A stretch of DNA of 64,000 nt from Gimesia aquarii (GTDB lineage: Bacteria; Planctomycetota; Planctomycetia; Planctomycetales; Planctomycetaceae): assembly GCF_007748175.1 (NCBI RefSeq), contig NZ_CP037422.1:5224334-5288333 (forward strand). The letters are read 5' to 3'. Each line of letters begins with the position of its first letter. Position 1 is the stretch's first letter. The notes beneath the pieces are model-generated. The model was not told where the DNA came from and searched no databases. It worked only from the letters and a program-made list of their open reading frames with translations. Position numbers and translations under genes: made by a program. This document shows positions 29,225-38,279 of this stretch, piece after piece.

Positions 29225-32200
29225 CTAGGGAATGAAAGGTATTTTTAACGGATCATATCCACAATTTCTTAATACAAAATGCCTTTGAAAAGTAAAGTGT
29301 TGAACAAGTTTCTGCTGACACTTTTGACTCATTGGGAATTTTTTTAGTTCTTCTGGGTCTGTCATTAACACGTAGAACCTCTGGGCATCACGTGAGCGAG
29401 CACGACATTCTGATTTGTTAGGGTCTATCTCCGGCTTGAACGGAGGACGAACTATTGAGCAGTCATTTTTGTTACATTCGTTAACTTCGGGGAAGTGTAA
29501 ACGTTCATGGCTTTCTATGAATTTGTCTATTGTAGGGCATTCGCCTGGTTCATAATCAAGGCCTGGAGCGAAAGGACTAGGCCTTTGATGAATTGGAAAC
29601 AGACATATACACCTCACTCCACACTCACAAAATATAGCCCCACCGGCAGGATTACTAAATCTCTGGGGGTTTGCTTTATTAATTTTCTTTACATCTTTGC
29701 ATATGGATTTACATGTCCTTTTCTTTTTTCGTTTAAAAATTGGTGGAAGCGGAATGCGTGGAAATGTCCCTTTCTTTTTTTGTTGATACATCCCGGAAGG
29801 GTCACTTCGTAACAATGGATTGTTATTTACATAAGTAAATAAATTCATTCCATCCAGAAAACCTATAGGGTCAACGCTCGACCATCTTGCAATACCAGGA
29901 TCATATATCCGGTTGCGGATATGGTTGTTTCCTGTTTCAACATCAAGATAATAGCCCAACTCACCGATGAAACCCATGAAGACTAGCGTGGTACCACTAC
30001 GGCTGATAATATTACCCCAGGCATCGTAAATCCAAGTGTCAGTTATTGTCTCACTTTCGTTAGTTATTTCGCGTGTACTTCCTAGTACATCATAATGACA
30101 ATAATTGGTTTCTCCTGCTCGCCGTTGTGAAATCAGATTGCCGTATAAATGTGGTTCGTTAGTGTAGATGCAAGTGGTATTGCCAGAGGCATCTGTTTCC
30201 AAAAGATAGTTCTGTTCATCCCAGATAAACTTTGTTGTGCCTGAATTACTCTGTTTTTCAATACGCAACTTTTCGGCATTGTAAGACATGGTGATAATAT
30301 CGCCAATAGGTAATTCATACTGTGTAGGCTGATTCTCATAGTCCCACATTGATGTAGTCAAATCACCGTTTGGTTCCTGAACGAGCTGCTGGTTACCATC
30401 ATTGTCGAATATGTACGTTGTAATTCCGCTGGAATCGATAGATGTATTCAGCTGATTAGCAACATCATAGCTGTATGTGGTACGAAAACCGTTAGTAATT
30501 TTAACTAATCGATTTCCTGCCGGATCATAGGTAAACGTGTTGGAGTATGTATTTGGGCCGCTACGGTGTTCACTCAGGAGTTGGTATGAGTTATCATAAC
30601 CCCAAGTGACACGATCACCGCTCAGTTCCAATACGGAAGTACGATTACCAACATTGTCGTACTGATAATCAAACCTCGAGATGTAGCTGCTGATAGAATT
30701 CAGATTGGCCACCGTTTTGACATTGTTAGCATCATCATAATTGAAAGATGTCCGTGTGCCGTTCGCAAGTTTCTTCACTGTTCTGCGGTTCGCTGCATCA
30801 TAGCTGTAACTGGTTACTTGATTTTGCGGGTTTTCGAGATTTGTGATTTGCCCAGTAGAGTTAAATACATATGTAAATACACCTCCGTCAGGATCAGCCA
30901 TACGAATACGTTGCTCGTTCGCATCATAGGAGTAAGTGATTGCCTTGCCATCAGGATCGATCACTGACTTTTTTTGGTTCAGCGTATTATAAGAGGTCGT
31001 GTATCTACCAGTCACACTTGCCATGATAGTTCGATTGCCGACAGCGTCATAAGCGAATGTCACCCTTGTGCTATCAGGGTACTGTCGGCCTATTACCTGA
31101 TTGGCTGCATCGTGTGAATATGTTGTTCGGTAGCCACGAGCGTCAATTCGTAGGATTTTACGACCGCCCGCATCATAAGCAGAAGTTATGCACCGAAGTA
31201 ACGGGTTAATGACCCGTATTTCCCTTCCCGCTGCATCATATGTAAAGCTGGTGAGATTTCCATTCGAGTCAATCAAAGAAAGCTGCTTTCCATCCGCGTC
31301 ATAAATCGTTGTTACGCGATTCCCAAGAGCATTGATGCTTACAATCAATTGGCCTATTGCATCATAAACCATCGTTTGGATATTATTATTCGCATCTTTG
31401 ACTGCTACTTTCTGACCTGCTGCATCATAACTATATGTAATGCGGTTGCCAATTGGATCAATGGTATCGGTTGTCTGGCCGTTGGCGTTATAGATGGTCG
31501 TGGAAATATTCTCTAATGGATCAATCGTTTCGATGACTTGACCAACTACATCGTAGACTGTCGAGGAACGATTATTATCTGCATCAATGTAGGCAATCAC
31601 TTGACCAGCAGCATCAAAGATTGAAGTGCTACGATAGCCAAGTGGGTTCACTCTCGCTACATTTTGATCTGCTGCGTCATAAACCGAAGTATTACGATAA
31701 CCAAGTGGATTAATTCTAGCTATTGTGTTTCCATCAGCATCATACAGAGTCGTGCTTATAAAACCTAAAGCGTTTTGGAAAGCGACTGATTGGCCGACCT
31801 CATCATATGTAGTTGTGGATCGGTTATTTAATGGGTCGATACTCCCAATTATCTGGTTATTCGCATTATATACTACCGTGCTGCGGTTGAGCAGCGGATC
31901 GACATTGGCGATATCGCGGTCGTCAACATCGTAAACTGTTGTGTAGATGTCGCCTAGTGCATTGGTCGTAGCAACTTGATTGCCCCTGCTGTCGTAACTG
32001 TAGCTGCTGCGGAAGCCGAGTGGATTGATCTCGGCAACAAGCTGGTTGGCGGAGTCGTAGACTGCGGTGTTCCGATTACCAAGCGCATCTATAATTGCTA
32101 CAGTACGGCCAGCGGAATCGTAAAGAATTGTAGTGCGATAATCAATTGGATTGATTATAGTAATAGCCTGACTGGCAGAGTTATATATCGTCGTTGCTCT

Positions 32201-34543
32201 GTTATTCAGAGGATCAATGGTGGCAACATTTTGATTAAGCGCATCAAATAGACTTGTATTGCGAAAACCTAGAGCGTTTTCGGTGGCAATTAGGTTTCCG
32301 GTAAGATCGTAATTGAACGAAGTACGATTACCAAGAGGGTCAACAGTTGCTGCCACGCGGTTCAGGCTGTCATACACGATAGTTGAGATGCTATCGAGCG
32401 GGTCGGTATCCGCGATCTGATTGCCATCTGCGTCATAGCTATATGTAGTGCGGTTGCCGAGTGGTGTCACATTGGCGATCAGTCGGCTGGCGGAGTCATA
32501 GACATCCGTGGTGATGAAGCCTAGAGCGTTTTCGGTATGAATTTGGTTGCCACGCGAGTTATAGGCATAAGAAGTGCGGTTGCCCAGAGCATCGATTTGG
32601 GCCAGCACTTTGCCTTCCACATCGTAAACCGCTGAAGTCCGATCACCCAACGGATTGACTGTGGCAACTTGTTGTCCCAAAGAATTGTATATGTACGTAG
32701 TGCGATTCCCAGCTGCATTGATCATCGCCGAAATCTGATTAGACGGATTTCTTATATAAGTGGTGATTTCATTGAGTGGATTCGTGATGGCCACGTATTG
32801 GTTTTGTGCATTAAAACTAAAGCTGGTTCGATTGCCGAGTGGATCAATGGAGGCGATTTTGTTTCCGGATGTATCATAAACATTGGTACTGCGATTTCCC
32901 AATGGGTCGATACTGGCCAGAACTTGTCCGTCAGTGGTATAGACAGTCGAAAATCGATTTCCCAGTGCATTGACAACGGCGATGCGTTTGTGATCGGAGT
33001 TCCAGATGAGCGACGTCCGATTGCCTCGTTGATCGATAGTGGCACGCGTATAGCCATCTGTGTCATACAGATAAGTATAGATTCCACCATCGGGTTGAGT
33101 AATGTTTTTGACACGGCGCGTGCGGTTCCCGACTGTGACATGTGTGACGGAAGTGCGGTTTCCCTGAGCATTAACAATCGCATCCAAGACACCATTGTTC
33201 CAAAGGTAGGTTGTACGGTTGCCCAATGAATTGATGACCCCAGCTGGGGTATAGCCGGCATCATAAAGATAAGTGGTGACATTGCCGAGGGGATCGGTGA
33301 TTGTGTTTTCAAAGAGCGAATAAGTGTAACTGGTGATGGCGCCGGAGGCTTCTTCCACAGTCTTGACACGGTTACTGGAATCGTAGGTGTAGGATATCGT
33401 GTTTCCTTCTGAGTTCTGATACGCCTTGACACGATGGCTGCTGTCGTAGGCAAAGGTTGTAATGTTGCCTGCTGGGTTTTGGGTACGAATCAAGTTCCCA
33501 TTGGAATCGATTGTGTAACTTGTGATGCGATTGCTGGAGTCGGTAATACTTTTGAGTTTATTATTGGTGTCATAGCTGTAAGTCGTACGGCTGGTTTTAG
33601 GGTCAATGATGGCCGATAGTAAATCCCCATCACGTACGACCGTCCATATTTCTCCAACGGGAGAAACTTTCTTAGTCAACATGCCTGATGAGTCGTATTC
33701 GAACCGCATGCCGCTCGGTTGTGTCTCGGTCCAGGTTCCGTTGGAATTTTTCTTGAGAGAATTATTAGTACCGGGAGGTGCGGCATAGACGCCGTTTCCG
33801 TCTTGATTGTCGTATTGAAACCCGGATCCATTACCGGTCACGACGAGCGCTGAGTCACTGTCAATGGCAGAGACCGTGGGGTTATATAAATCAGCCCAGC
33901 CATTTCCAAATTGAATCGTACCGGCTGCGGCTGATGAGTTATAGTTGAGGTTCAAACTTGGAGAAAACACACCTGTTTGAGGTGGGGTAATACTGAAATT
34001 GACATTACCGGTGCCAAGATTGATTGTTCCAGGACCTGGATTGGGGACATTGGGATTCGCTTGCGATTGGACCAGATTGACCATACTTGCTGCATTTTTG
34101 AGTGGGTCGTTAGCTGGCTGAACGCCTCCGTTACATCCGCAACTGTCGCTGTTACACCCACAACTACCACTACCACTTCCTTTGTTATTATCACTCCTCA
34201 ACCACCCGATACCAGTACCACCAGGAGGTCCACCAGGAGGTCCACCAGGAGGTCCACCAGGAGGTCCACCAGGAGGTCCACCAGGAGGTCCACCACACTT
34301 CGTTGGTTGACAGACCTTCTTGCAATCATTTGTTAATATTGTATTGCATCCACTAATTGTCGAATCCTGAATCGGATCTTTCTGAGTTGCGCCACAACCG
34401 CAATCACCTGGATCCCCGGCAGCTTCTCCTTTTGTATTAGTACCACTTGAATCGCAAGATGGCTCTCCACAAGTGGTGCAACAACAGATCAAGTCTGGGT
34501 TCACAGTAGTTACTGTTGGCTGGGTACAGCAATTGTCTGGCAT
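29225..34543 (-). CDS. Giant RHS / YD-repeat protein with Cys-rich N-terminus and variable C-terminal domain
   Basis: The 1772-residue protein has four parts. Residues 1 to about 150 are very rich in Cys (MPDNCCTQ, ICCCTTCGEPSC, CGCNSDSCGCN) and include a Gly-Gly-Pro-Pro tract; no signal peptide is seen. Residues about 165-330 are a beta-rich YD-start region. About 330-1500 hold dozens of YD repeats near 21 residues with the theme DPLGNRTS / YDxxGxxIA. The RHS core follows (IRNRIYDPGIARWSSVDPIG, YVNNNPLLRSDPSG near 1580). The last 190 residues are a different, Cys-containing domain with ESHERLHFPEVNEC, an HExxH near 1678. RHS proteins form hollow shells around a C-terminal toxin; a metallopeptidase-type end is my inference. 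AAGGAAG precedes the ATG. Confidence 0.88.
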   Translation of the reverse strand: MPDNCCTQPTVTTVNPDLICCCTTCGEPSCDSSGTNTKGEAAGDPGDCGCGATQKDPIQDSTISGCNTILTNDCKKVCQPTKCGGPPGGPPGGPPGGPPGGPPGGPPGGTGIGWLRSDNNKGSGSGSCGCNSDSCGCNGGVQPANDPLKNAASMVNLVQSQANPNVPNPGPGTINLGTGNVNFSITPPQTGVFSPSLNLNYNSSAAAGTIQFGNGWADLYNPTVSAIDSDSALVVTGNGSGFQYDNQDGNGVYAAPPGTNNSLKKNSNGTWTETQPSGMRFEYDSSGMLTKKVSPVGEIWTVVRDGDLLSAIIDPKTSRTTYSYDTNNKLKSITDSSNRITSYTIDSNGNLIRTQNPAGNITTFAYDSSHRVKAYQNSEGNTISYTYDSSNRVKTVEEASGAITSYTYSLFENTITDPLGNVTTYLYDAGYTPAGVINSLGNRTTYLWNNGVLDAIVNAQGNRTSVTHVTVGNRTRRVKNITQPDGGIYTYLYDTDGYTRATIDQRGNRTSLIWNSDHKRIAVVNALGNRFSTVYTTDGQVLASIDPLGNRSTNVYDTSGNKIASIDPLGNRTSFSFNAQNQYVAITNPLNEITTYIRNPSNQISAMINAAGNRTTYIYNSLGQQVATVNPLGDRTSAVYDVEGKVLAQIDALGNRTSYAYNSRGNQIHTENALGFITTDVYDSASRLIANVTPLGNRTTYSYDADGNQIADTDPLDSISTIVYDSLNRVAATVDPLGNRTSFNYDLTGNLIATENALGFRNTSLFDALNQNVATIDPLNNRATTIYNSASQAITIINPIDYRTTILYDSAGRTVAIIDALGNRNTAVYDSANQLVAEINPLGFRSSYSYDSRGNQVATTNALGDIYTTVYDVDDRDIANVDPLLNRSTVVYNANNQIIGSIDPLNNRSTTTYDEVGQSVAFQNALGFISTTLYDADGNTIARINPLGYRNTSVYDAADQNVARVNPLGYRSTSIFDAAGQVIAYIDADNNRSSTVYDVVGQVIETIDPLENISTTIYNANGQTTDTIDPIGNRITYSYDAAGQKVAVKDANNNIQTMVYDAIGQLIVSINALGNRVTTIYDADGKQLSLIDSNGNLTSFTYDAAGREIRVINPLLRCITSAYDAGGRKILRIDARGYRTTYSHDAANQVIGRQYPDSTRVTFAYDAVGNRTIMASVTGRYTTSYNTLNQKKSVIDPDGKAITYSYDANEQRIRMADPDGGVFTYVFNSTGQITNLENPQNQVTSYSYDAANRRTVKKLANGTRTSFNYDDANNVKTVANLNSISSYISRFDYQYDNVGNRTSVLELSGDRVTWGYDNSYQLLSEHRSGPNTYSNTFTYDPAGNRLVKITNGFRTTYSYDVANQLNTSIDSSGITTYIFDNDGNQQLVQEPNGDLTTSMWDYENQPTQYELPIGDIITMSYNAEKLRIEKQSNSGTTKFIWDEQNYLLETDASGNTTCIYTNEPHLYGNLISQRRAGETNYCHYDVLGSTREITNESETITDTWIYDAWGNIISRSGTTLVFMGFIGELGYYLDVETGNNHIRNRIYDPGIARWSSVDPIGFLDGMNLFTYVNNNPLLRSDPSGMYQQKKKGTFPRIPLPPIFKRKKKRTCKSICKDVKKINKANPQRFSNPAGGAIFCECGVRCICLFPIHQRPSPFAPGLDYEPGECPTIDKFIESHERLHFPEVNECNKNDCSIVRPPFKPEIDPNKSECRARSRDAQRFYVLMTDPEELKKFPMSQKCQQKLVQHFTFQRHFVLRNCGYDPLKIPFIP
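34219..34290 (-). repeat. Six perfect 12-bp tandem repeats encoding Gly-Gly-Pro-Pro
   Basis: The unit CCACCAGGAGGT (plus strand) is repeated six times without change, then continues half a unit. It encodes the GGPP tract near residue 90 of the YD-repeat protein. As 12 is a multiple of three, copy-number slippage would change linker length without breaking the frame. Confidence 0.95.
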
Positions 34544-34607
34544 AATTATCTTCCTTTTGCCAAAATTTGTTCGCGTAAAAGCTAACGTGTATTCAATTAA
34601 GTGCTAG

Positions 34608-36638
34608 TTAAATTTTTTCTTCAATCAGGACATTGCTTGTTTGTTTCTCAACAGCATTTTCTGGATTCACAGTCCACTTATTGAGTGGGCAACGTTCGGA
34701 ATCCCAGAGGGCTTTGACTCTCAACGTGCAGCCACAACTTTTGTGTTTACAAACCATGCGACTGGTATCACACATTTCACATGCTTGACATGTTGAGAGT
34801 CGTGTGTTGTAGGTTGCTTCATCGACGTGTTTACTTCCGTTGGTGACATGTCGGGCGACTGCTTTGGTAAAATTAAAGGCTTTTCGCATCATGCCGGGTT
34901 CTGATGACTCAACAGAATTTTCTGATACCGCCTGCAAATTTTGACCGGGGCCGGCGCCTTTTTCCCAAAGCTCAAAATAATCGGTCCGGGTTTGGCAGAG
35001 CTTATGAAAGTGAGGATGCTTTTTGCATTGGTGCCGTTCACACCAACCTGGCTCGGCACATTCACAGTCTGTCTTGGATGATTGTTTCGGTTTCATGATT
35101 TCGGACTCCAACGCACCACTGTGCTGTGAAAAACAGGACCAGTTGACTTTGGCCTGAAAGCCTGTTGTCTTCAGACGCGCGTAAAATGCAATATCAAAAT
35201 CGGGCATATTGTGTAAGGCAGTGAATACATTATCCCTAATGGTGGAAGCCCGTAGAATCGTGCAGCCAAATCCATTACCCCCGACAACTTCTTCTTGATA
35301 ACCCAGCTTCTCATAAGAAGCACCCGCCTGATTCCAGACCACAAAACCCTTATGAAACCGAGAGGGGTAGGGGGCCGCGACCGAGACCGTTTTTGGATCG
35401 AAGCAGGAAAGTAGCTGCTGGCAGACGTCGTCAGGGGGGACGATGTCATCTTCCAGAATCCAGACAAATTCCGAATCCACCATCCGCAACATACGATTGT
35501 AGATGCGGGCCATGGCGAATCGAACCTGATCACGAATATCAGGTAGACGCCGATTTTCATCGGCCAATCCAGAAAGACCAGCATCAAATTTTAAATAACG
35601 CACATCACGATAATCACAATCTTCGATCCAGTCTCTGACGGTTTGCGAAAATTCCTCACATTGGCTGGTATCCATCAACACCAGGGAAATCTGATCGTGA
35701 GGCCAGGTTTGTCGCTCCAGGACACCAGCTGTCAGTGGCCAATGTTCCACTCGGCCAGAAAGAGGAATGAACAGCATGATTTTCTGATGAGCCAGACCTG
35801 CGTATTCAAAATAGCTACGCTGTTCGGCCGTTTGCATTTGCTGAGTCCAGTTGGTTTTGTGGATGCGGTAGTGATAGAGGGCCTTTTGTTTTCTGGCGGT
35901 CCAGGTTCTGCCCAATACTTCCCGCCAGAGAAACCAATCTCCTTGTGTGAGCAGGGGGTCAATTTGTTTTTCAAAGACACGACTCAACTCAATCGCTTCA
36001 CTTAACGCCAAACTGCCAGCATGAATAAAATTGTCGAACTGGAGTTGGTCGGCAGAGTAGGTTTCGGGATAGTTGGAGCAACCTTGTCGTTTACCAAAAA
36101 ACTGAGTATCAGAATAGACAACGGCCACCTGGTAATGATCGAACTGTTCTAATCCTTTTTCAAGATAGTCTTCGGAAAGCCTGTCATCGGCATCGAGGAA
36201 GCATGTAATTTCAGAATTCGTTGCTTCAAAGCCGGCTCCACGGGCTGCATGCACATTACCCACATCCACAGACAAATATTTCACGCCTTGCCGTTGATAG
36301 GATTGAGCGATCTCTTTGGTATCATCCGTGGAGCGATCATCGACCACAAGAATTTCGCGAGGTTTGTAAGTCTGGGCCAAGACACTATCAATCGCCTCAC
36401 GCAAAAAGGCTCCATAATTATGCGAGATAATGACGACGGCAACAGAGAAATCTTTGAGTCGTCTGCGATAGCGGCGGGATTTTTTCTCTGAGGGACTTAA
36501 CTGGCCAGGTCCTATTCCCTTTTCCCACATTTTAAAATAGTCAGATCGTGTCTGACACAAATGAAAAAAGTGTTTTGGCTTATGGCAATTATGCCGTTGA
36601 CACCATCCTGATTGACTACATTCGCATTCCGTTGACAT
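34608..36638 (-). CDS. Two-domain glycosyltransferase with duplicated CxC/His modules and zinc-ribbon end
   Basis: The 676-residue protein starts with a cysteine/histidine module (CECSQSGWCQRHNCHK and HLCQTRSDYFKMWEKGIGPG, residues 5-45). A family 2 glycosyltransferase domain follows at about 65-270 (VVIISHNYGAFLREAIDSVL, ILVVDDRSTDD, CFLDADDRLSEDY), then a second transferase-like domain at about 275-510 (WILEDDIVPPDDV). Near residues 518-560 the N-terminal module recurs (CECAEPGWCERHQCKK). At about 613-650 is a small Zn-ribbon, CQACEMCD...CKHKSCGC and CPLNKW. It probably builds surface glycan. Why it carries two copies of the Cys/His module is unknown. Confidence 0.8.
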   Translation of the reverse strand: MSTECECSQSGWCQRHNCHKPKHFFHLCQTRSDYFKMWEKGIGPGQLSPSEKKSRRYRRRLKDFSVAVVIISHNYGAFLREAIDSVLAQTYKPREILVVDDRSTDDTKEIAQSYQRQGVKYLSVDVGNVHAARGAGFEATNSEITCFLDADDRLSEDYLEKGLEQFDHYQVAVVYSDTQFFGKRQGCSNYPETYSADQLQFDNFIHAGSLALSEAIELSRVFEKQIDPLLTQGDWFLWREVLGRTWTARKQKALYHYRIHKTNWTQQMQTAEQRSYFEYAGLAHQKIMLFIPLSGRVEHWPLTAGVLERQTWPHDQISLVLMDTSQCEEFSQTVRDWIEDCDYRDVRYLKFDAGLSGLADENRRLPDIRDQVRFAMARIYNRMLRMVDSEFVWILEDDIVPPDDVCQQLLSCFDPKTVSVAAPYPSRFHKGFVVWNQAGASYEKLGYQEEVVGGNGFGCTILRASTIRDNVFTALHNMPDFDIAFYARLKTTGFQAKVNWSCFSQHSGALESEIMKPKQSSKTDCECAEPGWCERHQCKKHPHFHKLCQTRTDYFELWEKGAGPGQNLQAVSENSVESSEPGMMRKAFNFTKAVARHVTNGSKHVDEATYNTRLSTCQACEMCDTSRMVCKHKSCGCTLRVKALWDSERCPLNKWTVNPENAVEKQTSNVLIEEKI

Positions 36639-36672
36639 ATTTTGCTCTTCTATTTTTTGTCTTCCATAGGCA

Positions 36673-37098
36673 TTAAGCGGTCACCGTCAGTATAAGCTGT
36701 TGTCTCTCATCGCAGCACTTTGAGTTTTCTAAGGACAGAGCGGGAAATTCGAGTAAAAAGGGATCACAGGAATCAGGGCCTTCCTCAGCAACAAAATAGC
36801 CTCCGCCGCAGATCACACCACCCCGCCAATGAAAGCCTGACTGATCTCTTAAACAAATTAAGCCAGCGGCAATTTTGTGATTTCCACAAACGTCCAAATC
36901 ATATTCCCCGTACCAGCTACTGTGCCCTGTAAATTTCAAGCAAAAAGAAACACCATCCAGACCTTCACAACCTCCTGATCCGATATCAATGAGTGTGGCG
37001 GTCAGACGCCTTGAAGGCATGCTTGTCCCAGTACAGCAACCAAAGTTCCTGGACTTGAGTCCTTTTGGATCAAGTTGTCTCAGGATTTCCTCTTTCAA
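36673..37098 (-). CDS. Cysteine-rich CCTGT-type protein
   Basis: This 141-residue protein has FGCCTGTSMPSRRLTATLID, GGCEGLDGVSFCLKF, WYGEYDLDVCG, HWRGGVICGGGYF, SCDPFLLEFPAL and ends CCDERQQLILTVTA. The order of Cys-Cys, P-x-x-L-x-A-T-L, W..CG, C-x-P-F-x-L-x-F and a final TVT strand is the same order seen, more loosely, in the two family B leader proteins (38280, 46834), so I place them in one divergent superfamily of beta-rich proteins. The start is TTG 37098; AAGGAG lies about 20 bases upstream, so the true start could be different. Confidence 0.5.
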   Translation of the reverse strand: MKEEILRQLDPKGLKSRNFGCCTGTSMPSRRLTATLIDIGSGGCEGLDGVSFCLKFTGHSSWYGEYDLDVCGNHKIAAGLICLRDQSGFHWRGGVICGGGYFVAEEGPDSCDPFLLEFPALSLENSKCCDERQQLILTVTA

Positions 37099-37105
37099 TG
37101 AAACG

Positions 37106-37267
37106 TTAATTATTAAACTCCTTTTTATTGGGATAGAGGCAGCCGTTGTGACTTAATACTGTATTTCCTTTATAAGCTGGCCCACCTATAGAGTTGAATC
37201 CACCATCAAAAGTAAGATTTTGAAATGTTCCACCTGTCATATCTTCGCTTTCTTGAATTCCAAGAAT
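37106..37267 (-). pseudogene. 3' remnant of a family A-like gene
   Basis: Directly behind the family A gene, in another frame, an open stretch encodes EILGIQESEDMTGGTFQNLT, FDGGFNSIGG and SHNGCLYPNKKEF before a TAA. SEDMTGGTFQNLTF matches SEKATGGSLPNLIF at the end of the intact gene, so this looks like the tail of another copy joined on by recombination. Confidence 0.4.
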
Positions 37268-37268
37268 T

Positions 37269-37604
37269 TCAACAAAATCCATCTGTTGTTGAAAAATTAG
37301 GAAAGATTAGGTTAGGTAAAGAGCCTCCTGTTGCTTTCTCAGATCCACTTACTGGTGGAAGAAAAATACTATCCCACCCAAGTAGCCAGCTATCATCGTT
37401 TGAGCAATTTAAATGATAATTGTATGTACCTGAAAGTCCTTGCCAGCCTGTCCCAGCACCCAATAACGTAGTCTCAGGATCATTCGGTTCAAACTGACTC
37501 GTATCAAGACAGAGGTGTGGAAACTGTTCTACTAATTCTTGAAGTGTCGCTGGATCACATGAAGTATCACTTGGTGGATTGCAGGCAGGATTCGAGCTGG
37601 GCAT
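37269..37604 (-). CDS. MPNSNPAC-leader small protein, family A (copy 3)
   Basis: The 111-residue protein begins MPSSNPACNPPSDTSCDPAT, then LVEQFPHLCLDTSQFEPNDP, TGWQGLSGTYNYHLNC, WLLGWDSIFLPPVSGSEKAT and ends FPNFSTTDGFC. It is clearly the same family as the 27191 and 27616 genes, which lie on the far side of the YD-repeat gene. AAAGGAGATGAG precedes the ATG. Function unknown. Confidence 0.62.
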   Translation of the reverse strand: MPSSNPACNPPSDTSCDPATLQELVEQFPHLCLDTSQFEPNDPETTLLGAGTGWQGLSGTYNYHLNCSNDDSWLLGWDSIFLPPVSGSEKATGGSLPNLIFPNFSTTDGFC

Positions 37605-37778
37605 CTCATCTCCTTTGTCTGTATGAATTTACATTTAAATGTATATTTAAATAGATATTATTGTCTAATTTAATAACTATAATCATATTATAATATTAAC
37701 AATTATTAATATAGATAATACTACTATACAAATTAAAAAGTTCGACTGTGTTTCATGATAAATAGGGACACCAAAATG
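37605..37778. other. Strongly AT-rich intergenic stretch with palindrome ACATTTAAATGT
   Basis: This stretch is almost only A and T between about 37620 and 37740 and contains a 12-base palindrome at 37631-37642. It lies upstream of the family A gene on the minus strand and could hold its promoter; no clear -10/-35 pair could be fixed. Confidence 0.3.
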
Positions 37779-38167
37779 TCAATCAGTTTTTTCGAAAATA
37801 CTGGAATTATGTATGCAGGTATATTCAGTATAGGATTCCTTGAGAACTGTTAAGGTGAGGGCGGTGTCCAGGGTAAAGTCGTATTGAATTGGACTGCAGG
37901 AACTGTCGGAACAATCTTTTAGTTGATATGTGACTCCATCCGTGAGTTGCACGACACAATTAGTCAGGTAGTCAGGCAATCAAAAGCGTGAGGCCAGCCA
38001 GCGCCACTTGAGGTCGTCCAGGCATAACCGAGACCACCACCTTCAAGGACTTGATTAATGGGGGGAGGCCCTACCAGATAGAGAAACCGCGGAAGGTCTG
38101 CAGCAGGACCGAAACATTCTTCGCAAGCAGAATAAGGGGGCTGACAAGCCGAATTGGAATTAGGCAT
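37779..38167 (-). pseudogene. MPNSN-leader protein, family C, frameshifted by an 8-bp tandem duplication
   Basis: From ATG 38167 the frame reads MPNSNSACQPPYSACEECFG, LPRFLYLVGPPPINQ and HAFDC, then stops at 37964. A second frame starting nearby continues CVVQLTDGVTYQLKDCSDSS, CSPIQYDFTLDTALTLTVL. The two are separated by TAGTCAGG repeated exactly twice (37961-37976); removing one copy restores a single frame of about 126 residues. The joined protein ends with a CSPIQYDF ... TLTV pattern like family B. GAAAGGAA precedes the ATG. Either an inactive allele or a switchable one. Confidence 0.7.
37961..37976. repeat. 8-bp direct tandem duplication causing a frameshift
   Basis: TAGTCAGG occurs twice head to tail inside the coding region of the family C gene. 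Eight bases shift the frame; the single-copy version keeps it open across the junction (HAFDC-LTN-CVVQL). Confidence 0.9.
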
Positions 38168-38279
38168 AAATGGTTCCTTTCGAGATCAAGGTAACCTGAC
38201 TTAAAAACTGTACCAATTCTTAGGTCGATTGGTTAAAGTGAGATCACTGTGCAGTTACTGATATTGCTGTCAGTTGTTG

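Noticed and set aside
30000-33700. Regular DNA repeats of about 63 bases that could suggest a repeat array or CRISPR
   Set aside because: They are the codons of the 21-residue YD repeats; there are no constant direct repeats with unique spacers.
29507-33788. Many plus-strand open frames opposite the YD-repeat gene
   Set aside because: They mirror the repetitive coding of the real gene on the minus strand, have no ribosome sites and no recognisable products.
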